This document shows positions 56,258-64,000 of a DNA stretch of 64,000 nt, piece after piece. The stretch is from Tillus elongatus (Eukaryota; Arthropoda; Insecta; Coleoptera; Cleridae), in assembly GCA_964006375.1 (NCBI GenBank), contig OZ023270.1, positions 59,836,288-59,900,287 of the forward strand, read 5' to 3'. The translations under genes were made by a program, and so were the position numbers. The first letter of the stretch is position 1; each line of letters opens with the position of its first letter. A model generated the notes under the pieces. That model saw nothing but the letters and a program-made list of their open reading frames with translations. It was not told the origin of the DNA and made no database searches.

Positions 56258-56945
56258 GTGGATATTGGAGCTAGCCGACAGACAACCACATTTGGCGAGA
56301 GAAACAAAATAACCTTTATTGATTCAATAAAATTTACCCACGAAATAGAAATCAACAATAAACTTTCGTTCCTAGATGTACTAGTTATTAAAAATAAAAA
56401 TAATGGCTTGCTTGAATTCGATGTCTACAGGAAGGAAACGGCTCCTATTAGTTATATTCCTAACGACTCACATCATACGTTTGCACAAAAAACGGCTAGT
56501 TTAAATTTCCTAGTAAACAGATTGATTAAATTTCCGTTAAGTAAAAATAGATTTAATACAGAATTAAAATACATAAAAAATATAGCGAGATATAACGGTT
56601 ACTCAGATGGTTTAATAGACAAATTGGTTAACAAACACAGAACAAAGAGAATGATATCTGAATGTACGACATTTAAGAAAGATAAAATAGAGAAAAATTT
56701 GTGTGTTTACCTTATGAACCACGAATCACAAAGGGTTTGGAAGGTATTTTTAAGAAAGCCGATTTACATTTGACTTTTTCGACGAAAAGTAATTTAAAAA
56801 ATTTGTTGGGTAATACGAAAGATAAAGACAAAATTACTGAAATGTCCGGTATTTATGAGATTACTTGCAAAGATTGCAATCTTAAATACGTGGGCCAAAC
56901 TAGGAGAAACATAGCCACCAGATTTCGTGTACATCTCGCACACTT
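56258..56945 (+). pseudogene. Penelope RT C-terminus and GIY-YIG endonuclease
   Basis: Frame 1 (from the arm to 56770): INNKLSFLDVLVIKNKN and LEFDVYRKETAPISYIPNDS, then LNFLVNRLIKFPLSKNRF, the post-palm region of a Penelope RT ('FLDV.V....G.L..DVYRK.T....YI...S.H'). A frameshift at ~56705 leads to ITEMSGIYEITCKDCNLKYV then GQTRRNIATRFRVHL, which holds the GIY and YVG motifs and the catalytic Arg of a GIY-YIG nuclease. The nuclease is truncated after AHL at 56947. The YxDD palm is missing. Start codon and 5' part are lost, so it is an inactive copy. Confidence 0.88.
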
Positions 56946-56949
56946 ATGA

Positions 56950-57440
56950 TATGGTACGGTGGACAAAAACGTGTGGCACAACATATATGGGATAATAATC
57001 ACCACATTGACAAAGAAAATTTGTAACTTGTCAAAAATTTAAGGCATCAAACTATGCTTGATTCATTAGAAAGTATTTTTATATCAAGGTCGATTAAGAA
57101 CAAAACTTCATTGAATCGTGCGGCACCTTTAATTTCAAGCCCTTTATTTTCACTTTGCATTTGACCACTTAAACACTCCTAATTTGTCAGGTAGAATAAT
57201 AAATTACTGTCAATAACTCGGCCAGTCTATACATATACTAATCTCTATGCTTGTCTCGACTTAAAGACCCTTTCGTTTTCTGTGTATCTATGAAGTCAAT
57301 ATAAATACTGTTTACGAAGGATTAAAATCAATATAAATATGTTTTTTATGTAGTATTTTAGTTGAATTATTTATCCTTTGTTAGAGTTAACAATGTGAGC
57401 CAAACATCCAGGTTTAGTTTCTATATAAAAAAGATGAGAG
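56950..57440 (+). other. End of the Penelope body and 3' UTR
   Basis: Translated fragments (WDNNHHIDKEN and ESIFISRSIKNKTSLN-like, ~56985-57120) continue the C-terminal region of the GIY-YIG protein in shifted frames. The last ~250 bases are AT-rich and non-coding. Confidence 0.5.
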
Positions 57441-57745
57441 GAGGTTATTGTGTTTCTCTCGCCAGATGTGGTTGTCGGCTAGCTCCAATATCCACATAGT
57501 AAATTTCTAGATCGAAAGGGAACGTGAAGATTGCTTAAATAACTCGGTACCGTTCCTTCTAAACCTATTATCCTTATATTAGATAAGGGCTCATAAAGTT
57601 GTTGACCAGAAGATTAAAGTAGGTCTTCAACCTCGTAGTTTCACTACACAATAAACAAACGATGGGTCTTCGACTACAATTTTACTTCGGACTAGTTCAT
57701 TTACTTAGACGCGATATAAATACACGGTAGCCAGTAGTTTACTTT

Positions 57746-57812
57746 TTAGAATTTTTCTTCCTCTGAAGATGTTGACATGGTCAACGAAACAATCGTAAGG
57801 TCTCTGAAATAT
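57746..57812 (+). ncRNA. Hammerhead ribozyme candidate, right arm of the Penelope-like element
   Basis: CTGAAGA (57763-57769) satisfies CUGANGA. One unpaired U follows, then a perfect 6-bp stem II GTTGAC/GTCAAC (57771-57776, 57780-57785) with loop ATG. GAAA (57786-57789) and C57790 come next, a 4-base loop AATC, then GTA (57795-57797) as the GUH cleavage triplet. Stem I pairs CCT (57760-57762) with AGG (57798-57800), then an internal loop, then ATTTT with GAAAT outside. The 2-bp stem III is typical of the minimal type I hammerheads reported in Penelope-like terminal repeats. The extra base between CUGANGA and stem II is a deviation that occurs in all three copies here. Confidence 0.65.
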
Positions 57813-57849
57813 GTGTTGTGGTGATTTGAATTCTCCAAGTGTACTTATA

Positions 57850-58215
57850 AGTGCTCATCACAGGTTCCAGTTTTCACATTTGTGATTTAAGGTATTAAAA
57901 TTTTTGGAAACAAGTTAAAACCTTTATATCTTGCATTTTAACAAAAAAATGCATGTGTCTTTTTTATATGTGGCATGCCATTACAGTTAAATAAGACTGG
58001 ACACAAAAAATTTATCGATACAACAAATTCCTTTATTCAAAATGAAAAAAGTTGACGAAGCCCCAAAAGCTATGCTACTGGAATTTTCATTATATCATGT
58101 ATTACGGAAAAACCTCTTCAAACATTTGATTATTCTAATAAGCTGCTTTGCACATATAAACAAGGTTAAAATCCTGGTCTCACAAAATGAGCTGTTCAAA
58201 CAAATCGTTTTTCTT
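57850..58215. other. AT-rich DNA, nothing recognised
   Basis: No frames with homology or repeats were identified. Confidence 0.4.
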
Positions 58216-58330
58216 AAATAATGAGTTGAGAACTGGAAAGCCACCTTCCTTAAATATTTTTACATGCCAAAATCACACCATATATACAAGGCATATTAAT
58301 AAAGTAAAAGCAGACGGCCTATATTTAAAT

Positions 58331-59315
58331 CAGGGTACCCAGCAGAAATCCAAATTCAAATTCCCTGACATTTCCAGGCCCCTCGAGTACATTTTTCATA
58401 ATACTCTAAATAATAAACACATATGTGAATACGGTTTTTTAAGAACAAAATAAATCAAAATTACGACCAAAAAACTTACATAATCAAAAACATAAGTATG
58501 TTTAACATCGTTAAATTTATAACATATAACATTTTCGAGAAGAAAATGTGCAATTTTTTCATGGAAAAACTTGACTTCCATGACTGACCGACGAACTTAG
58601 CCTCCCGAAAGAATTTTCAAGTGTGATGGAATAAACCAGAAGTCTCTAGGTGGCGTAGAAACTTTGCAAACCATGTTGTTCGTATATGTAAATTTGAATC
58701 AGCCTGGGAAATGGGTTCCAAAAGTTCAGACTCGTGCCCATTACATTTTTTTTTTTTGGAAAATTCGAGTCGCTACCTCTCTAAAAGCGAAGTTTTATTT
58801 ATGAAAATTCTTTGAAAAAATGAAGCAGAGATACTGTTTACACGTGCCATATGAAACTTTCAACATGATCATAAAGGTTAAAATAGAATAAACACATTCA
58901 CAACACAGCTCTACCCAGCCAATAACTAAAACACATTTTGCATTTTATGCATTCAAGGAAGAACATTCCAAGTGAGATGTACATATGAGACATGTTTGAG
59001 ATAGAAGAAGACGCTATTTATATCGGCGTATGATGTGGCAGATTTAATTAACATGGGTACCAAAGGTAACCCGCATTGTTATCAGATATATTTTCCTAGG
59101 TATGAGAAAACTATTTTAGTGAGAAAATTCATATAACATATATGAACTATAACTAAAAATGCACCTGCTAGTGATGAAATTTTACAAACATATAATTTCC
59201 AGTCTACTGAATAATTTCCATGACATTTGAGTAAAATCACAAATTTCCCTGACATTTTAGGGGGTATTTCAGATTCCCTGATTTTTCCAGGTTTTCCAGG
59301 TCGCTGGGTACCCTG
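58331..59315. mobile_element. 985-bp CAGGGTACCC-terminated non-autonomous element
   Basis: Ends CAGGGTACCCAGCAGAAATC and AGGTCGCTGGGTACCCTG, a 13-bp perfect TIR. TTCCCTGACATTT and TTTTCCAGG phrases flank both sides, as in the 44053-44493 element. TAAAT stands on both sides (58326-58330 and 59316-59320). No coding capacity. Confidence 0.88.
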
Positions 59316-59430
59316 TAAATGTTAGTGGGTCTGACCACAGTTTCACACATGCGTGGCTACCTATGGTCTATATACGAAGCTACTGCAGTTGTTATTCTGT
59401 TTCCGCAGTAGTTTGCCTGTCAGTGAATAT

Positions 59431-60497
59431 GGATAGTATTGTCCAAGACAATCGTTTCTCCCGTCAGTTGAGAAGTGCACGCTGTGATTTGATTTTTGTG
59501 TGCAAAAGGATCTTCACCTGCTGAAATTCATTGGGAGTTGTCCTGTCTATGGACCTACAATAATGAATCAAGGAAAGGTAAGAAAGTAGCGTCAAGACTC
59601 TAAAAATGGCCGCAAAACTCTGCACAATGACGACCAGTATTTAGACCAACAAACTCGTTGGACAAGTGAACTGGAAACTGTGAAGTGATTGGCGATTGAC
59701 GATCAGTACCCTGGCAATGAATTGGATGCACCTCTATCTACACAATTGTCACAGAAAAGCTCAGATATCACAAATTGTGTGCAAGGTGGGTACCGAAGAT
59801 GCTCACTGACCAGGGCAAAGAATGTGCTCACTGATGACGACAAAGTGCAAGGAATGTGCAGTGGATGAGCATTATTAAATAATTATCGACAAGATAGAGA
59901 TGATTGGTTTTCCCTAATTGTTACGGGCTACGAAACTTGCACATCTTATATCAACGGAAAACCAAAACAACAGTCAATGCAGCGACACCATTCAAGTTCA
60001 CCAAAATCAAAAATTCTAGGCAATCTCAGTATTCGAATGCGCAAACTGTGGCTATTGGTTTTTGGTATGAAAAGGGCGTCATTGTGGTTTTCACGGATTT
60101 CACGGTACGTGGGTCAACAATTACATCTGACATGTACTGTGAAACGTTCACCAAACTGAGACTTGCGATCCAAGGCCGACGTGGCGGGAAAGTGTCGTTC
60201 GGCGTAACAGTCCTTCATGACAATGCACGTTCTCACACCGCTGCCGTAACCCAGATTTAAGATTTTCGTTGGGATTTTATTGACTACCCTCCATATAGTC
60301 CCGACCTTGCGACTGGCGACTACTTCCTCATGTTGGACTTGAAACAGTGGCTTGGTGGACAATGGGTTGCAAACGAAGAGGAACTCAAGACTGCTGTTGC
60401 CAACTTGTTCAATTACCAGGTGGAGAACTTCTATGAAGAGGGGTTAAAGAAACTTGTGCAGCGTTGCGAAAAGTGCTTAGAATTGAATGGCGACTAA
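59431..60497 (+). pseudogene. Mariner transposase, copy 2
   Basis: The start ATG is at ~59430 (MDSIVQDNRFSRQLRSARCD). The N-terminal domain is scrambled by frameshifts until ~60000. From 60085 the frame reads VIVVFTDFTVRGSTITSDM, then KVSFGVTVLHDNARSHTAAV with the second catalytic Asp intact. After a stop at 60258 come PPYSPDLATGDYFLM with the third, QWLGGQWV and EEELKTAVANLFNYQVENFY to a stop at 60497. The first Asp region (~59920) is 'VTGYETCTSY'-like and lost. It is a better preserved C-terminus than copy 1. Confidence 0.85.
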
Positions 60498-60609
60498 GTG
60501 GAAAAGTAAAGTAGATATGTAGTAAACTAAAACTGTTAATAAAAACCTTGGCTCACCAGTTTAATTTTTTAATGACCAAACGGACCTTACTTCATGAATA
60601 TGCCTTGTA

Positions 60610-61279
60610 ATTCGAGAACTGGGGAGTCACCTTCCTTAAATATTTGTACATAGCAAAATCACACATTGCATATATACATATCAGTGAACTGTTATTTGAG
60701 ATATTGCCATAGTTTTTGATTTGTTGAAGTTATAACTTTCATATTTGACATCTGACAACTATAATCTATGGCCACGTTCACCAGGACAAAACTGTTAGTG
60801 TTTGCATTGGCTAACAGTTGAGAAAATTTTGTTGTTCTGGTGAACGATCTGTTGCTGTTTATGTCAACTGTAACGATGAACAAAAGTTATGTTGTTATTC
60901 AGTGTTTTGGATTGTAGGTAGATATTTAAGAAAAAGAAAATGTGTTTCCTGTTTTTAATTTTAGATTGTGTACTATGTTGTGTAGTGTACTGATTAAAGC
61001 TAGTACAAGAGAAGTACTACTTCGTCGTGGGCTTTTCCTTCTCCTCCTGCATGCCTACAAGCTCTCTCAATGCACAAACCACCTAAAAAAAGTCTTCGGA
61101 ACAACCCCCAACAAAGCTACGGTACCTGGAGCGAATGCGTTAGACAGGGTTTAAAGCAGATATGGCTGCAAAATGCGAAAAATGCAGCTTTATATAGGTC
61201 TGACTAAGCTGTTTTGTTGCATTTTTCGCTCATGTTTCGTTTTTATCTTCCCCGCTTCGTTTTTTTTATCTTCCCCGCT
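60610..61279. other. AT-rich DNA without recognisable genes
   Basis: 60942-61154 has an open plus-strand frame (LRRGLFLLLLHAYKLS) of no recognised family. TTATCTTCCCCGCTT is duplicated at 61241-61280. Confidence 0.35.
60775..60846. repeat. Hairpin with GTTCACCAGG ends
   Basis: CGTTCACCAGGACAAAACTG plus TTAG at 60775-60798 pairs with 60811-60846 (CTAACAG...GTTCTGGTGAACG), with an extra AGAAAATT bulge in the right arm. It may be a miniature inverted-repeat element related to 10133-10359. Confidence 0.6.
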
Positions 61280-61381
61280 TAGCACGCTTATGTTCCCTGT
61301 GGGTCCGGGGACTAACTAAAAGAATAGGCCCAAGGTAACTTCTGCCTGTCGTAAAAGGCGAATAATTGGAATCAAACACTG

Positions 61382-62790
61382 GCGGGGGTCTTGTCCATGT
61401 GGGCCTGGAGGGAGGCAGATGTACACCCGGATTTTGAGGCCTCCACTCTGGGCTTAGAAATGGATGGTTGCCCGCGCTTGATTGTTACTCGGGAGCGGGG
61501 TTCCGGATGGGTGCCGCCTTGGGTTGAGTGCTGACAGGTGTCGTGTGTCTAGACGACCCGGAGGGGGTTGACAACTCTGATGAGTGGTAAACACCCGGAG
61601 TTTGGGGCCCCCACTGTGTGCTTCGGAAAGGACGGACGGCCTCGCTTGTGCGATGCTCGGGAGCGGGGCTCGATGGGATGTCGCCTTGAGTCTAGCACTG
61701 GTGGGTGTCGGGTCTAGACGAACCCGGATGAGAGCTGAGATCATTAGGGGTGGAATAAAACTAAGGGTTAAGGCCTCTTCTGTGAGCTTCGAAACGGACA
61801 AACGACCTCACTTGGATGCTGCTCGGATGCAGCACTTCATGATACTGCACCGAGTCAAACACTGACGGATGTCTGGTCCAGACGAACTCGGAGAGAGGCT
61901 TTCTCTCTTTGAGCTTTGAGACGGGCAAGCAACTTCGCTCAGATGGCAGTACATCTGCCAAACACAGTTTCACCTCGCAGGTGTCGTCTCCTGCCGGGAG
62001 CTCGATTTGTTGGGTGAAATTTAAGCTTACGCTGGCAGATGTTGGACCTGGACGAACCCGGAGGTGGCTGGGGTCTCTAGGGGTGGATTACACCTGGAGA
62101 CTTGGGCCTACTCTGTGAGCATCAATACAGGCTAACGACCCTGCCTGGATGCTGCTCGATGGCGGGACTTCATGATACCGCCTCAAGTCAATGAAACACT
62201 GGCCGGGGTCTGGTGCAGGTGAGGCTGGGGGGAGGCAGACATCTTTAGGGAGTGATATGCACCCGGAGTTTGGCGCCTCCACTGTGGCCTCTGAGACTGA
62301 CAATTGGCCTCGCTTGGTTGTTACTCGGGAGTGGGGTTCCAGATGATACCGCCCTGGATTGAGCCCTGGCGTGTGTCCAGACGTCCCGGGGGCTCTGATC
62401 TCTGATGAGTGGTAAACACCCGGAGTTTGGAGCCCATACTGTGTGCTGCGAAACGGACGGACGGCCTCGCTGGGGTGATGCTCGGAAGCGGGACTTGATG
62501 GGATGTTGCCTTGAGTCTTAACACTGTTAGGTGTCAGGTTTGGAAGAGCCTGAGGGGAGTTGAGATCTCTAGGGGTGGATTACAACTGGAGATTAGATGC
62601 TGCTCGACTTCATGATACCGCCTCGAGGCCAACACTGACGGATGTTGGGTCCAGATGAACTCAGAGAGAGGTTATCTCTCTTTGAGCTTTGAAACGGGCA
62701 AGCGATTTCACTCAGATGGCAGTACACCTGCCACACAAACTTTCACCCTCAAGAAAAGATTGACTCCCTCAGGGAGCTAGAATTGATGGG
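61382..62790 (+). repeat. Tandem array of ~166-bp GC-rich units (8 positions)
   Basis: ACACCCGG or its variants recur at 61423, 61591, 61756, 62090, 62259, 62416 and 62582, with a diverged unit near 61923; spacings are 157-169 bp. Units contain GAACCCGGAG, CTCGGGAGCGGGGTTC and CCGCCTTGAGTC-like phrases. A higher-order repeat is present: the stretch with CAGATGGCAGTACATCTGCC at 61940 returns at 62713, 773 bp later. The apparent long minus-strand frames are shadows. Confidence 0.85.
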
Positions 62791-62883
62791 TGAAATCTAA
62801 ATAATTAGACGTGAGCCACAATAGACCTAAGGTCGCGGTGGAGGGACAGAAATAGCCCACTCACAATAAAATCTAATCTAATC
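62780..62883 (+). repeat. 3' end shared with LINE family B
   Basis: GGTGAAATCTAAATAATTAG, ACGTGAGCCACAATAGACCT, GGTCGCGGTGGAGGGAC and AGCCCACTCACAATAAAATC align with the reverse complement of 36558-36665 at ~80% identity. The tail is (AATCT)n here instead of (AACCT)n. Confidence 0.85.
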
Positions 62884-62899
62884 TAGCACGCTTATTCAC

Positions 62900-63640
<741 letters not shown>

Positions 63641-63641
63641 G

Positions 63642-63905
63642 CAAAGAAAGAAACTTTTATTGAACAAAAAAGACTTTTTACACATTTTACAGAATCTCTG
63701 ACAACAACAAAACAAAAAGCAAACAAAAACATGCATTAAAGCAAACTAAAAAAAAAAAAATAGAAAGAAAATACAATAACAGACCAAAATAAGTTAAGTG
63801 TATTTTTCACGTAAAACACGTACTTTCATTAGTCAATGTTAGAAAAATACACTCACAATAAAGGTCAAAAAAGATACCAATAAATAAAAAGTCTTGGGGA
63901 TTTAT
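63642..63905 (-). terminator. Possible 3' UTR and poly(A) signal of a minus-strand gene
   Basis: AATAAA on the minus strand at 63661-63656, followed downstream by a long T-rich run (63640-63600), the usual context for cleavage and polyadenylation. It fits the candidate terminal exon at 63906-64000. Confidence 0.4.
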
Positions 63906-64000
63906 CAACTGACCCGCTTGGAATTGGGACTGGAAATTCTTTGAGGACTACAAGAGAGCGAATGTGCTAAACTTGGTTTTGAAGATTCGTTCTCACTATC
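63906..64000 (-). CDS. Candidate terminal exon of a second host gene (partial)
   Basis: From the window edge the minus strand is open for 31 codons, reading DSENESSKPSLAHS and then a Ser/Pro-rich end SPQRISSPNSKRVS, stop TGA. It is followed by a plausible 3' UTR with a poly(A) signal. The composition (polar, low in Ile/Lys-from-AT) differs from chance frames nearby. No family is recognised, and it could be a chance frame because only ~95 bases are visible. Confidence 0.35.

Larger units (their letters stand above)
55907..57846 (+). mobile_element. Penelope-like retroelement with inverted terminal repeats
   Basis: The arms 55907-56313 and 57443-57846 are ~400-bp inverted copies (outer ends AAGTACACTTGGAGAA and TTCTCCAAGTGTACTT). 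The 1.1 kb centre encodes the end of a Penelope reverse transcriptase and a GIY-YIG endonuclease. An inverted extra terminal repeat around a 5'-truncated body is a known arrangement of Penelope-like elements. Outside the right arm AGTGCTCATCACAGGTTCC is shared with the small derivative at 9880. Confidence 0.88.
58285..60608 (+). mobile_element. Mariner element, copy 2, with a 985-bp insertion
   Basis: Left end TACAAGGCATATTAATAAAG and right end CTTCATGAATATGCCTTGTA are inverted repeats of ~22 bp flanked by TA. The leader (GGGTCTGACCACAGTTTCAC) matches the amplified unit of copy 1 but is present once. Removing the insertion leaves a ~1.34 kb element, the normal length for a mariner. Confidence 0.88.
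58219..60680. repeat. ~70-bp direct repeats flanking mariner copy 2
   Basis: 58219-58284 and 60612-60680 share GAGAACTGG, CACCTTCCTTAAATATTT and CAAAATCACAC followed by ATATATACA. They sit immediately outside the two mariner termini. Confidence 0.75.
61280..62895 (+). mobile_element. Non-coding non-LTR retroelement with 12-bp target duplication
   Basis: TAGCACGCTTAT occurs at 61280-61291 and 62884-62895. Between them, 61292-62883 (1592 bp) starts GTTCCCTGTGGGTCCGGGGA and ends CAATAAAATCTAATCTAATC. The middle is a tandem array; the last ~105 bp match the 3' end of LINE family B. No reading frame is conserved. A full-length insertion defined by its target duplication, with a 3' repeat tail and no protein, fits a non-autonomous element mobilised by a LINE. 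Confidence 0.85.

Noticed and set aside
60942..61154. 70-codon hydrophobic frame upstream of the non-coding retroelement
   Set aside because: No family recognised and no supporting context; likely chance.
61454..61801. 115-codon minus-strand frame in the 166-bp array
   Set aside because: The frame is a product of GC-rich tandem units; it is not kept in register across units and shows no domain.

Overview
The window is eukaryotic, AT-rich and almost certainly from an insect. The evidence is the transposon content (mariner/Tc1, piggyBac, Penelope-like, LOA/I-like and Jockey/CR1-like LINEs, gypsy), a LINE 3' tail built on the AACCT/TTAGG motif, and one host gene with short exons and GT-AG introns. 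There are no operons, rRNA, tRNA or CRISPR arrays. Most long reading frames are broken transposon genes, so almost every coding call here is a pseudogene.

Host genes. Two minus-strand exons (39634-39390 and 32101-31897) together encode a FYVE zinc finger and the C-terminus of a myotubularin-related lipid phosphatase of the MTMR3/MTMR4 type. The 7.3 kb intron between them is full of LINE and piggyBac debris. The right edge may hold the last exon of a second minus-strand gene (stop near 63906, poly(A) signal at 63661-63656).

Layout. 1-4100: LINE and mariner-like remnants. 4097-7262: 5'-truncated LOA/I-like LINE with RNase H (family A). 7327-9900: foldback element, TA microsatellites and a Penelope-derived terminal pair. 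9900-15500: unidentified AT-rich DNA, a duplicated LINE 3' end and LINE family B copy 1. 16200-20130: a tandem array of exon-like units running into a piggyBac transposase. 20619-22516: mariner-like element with ~320 bp TIRs and D41D spacing. 24915-31440: mariner whose 5' end is amplified in tandem, a Tc1 fragment, a 421-bp satellite, and a LINE RT fragment. 31500-39650: MTMR gene 3' end with its TE-filled intron. 42380-51000: several Jockey/CR1-like LINE copies, split by TA microsatellites and a CAGGGTTCCC element. 51315-54680: gypsy element with intact LTRs and target duplication but no reverse transcriptase core. 55907-57846: Penelope-like element with inverted terminal repeats, a GIY-YIG domain and a hammerhead-ribozyme-like core. 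58285-60608: mariner carrying a 985-bp insertion. 61292-62883: a non-coding retroelement bounded by a 12-bp target duplication.

How parts relate. Family B LINEs probably mobilise the non-coding 1.6 kb element, since they share ~105 bp of 3' end. Family A left a 66-bp insertion inside one unit of the piggyBac array. In two unrelated DNA transposons (piggyBac and mariner) the segment holding the 5' leader and start codon has been amplified into ~166-169 bp tandem arrays.
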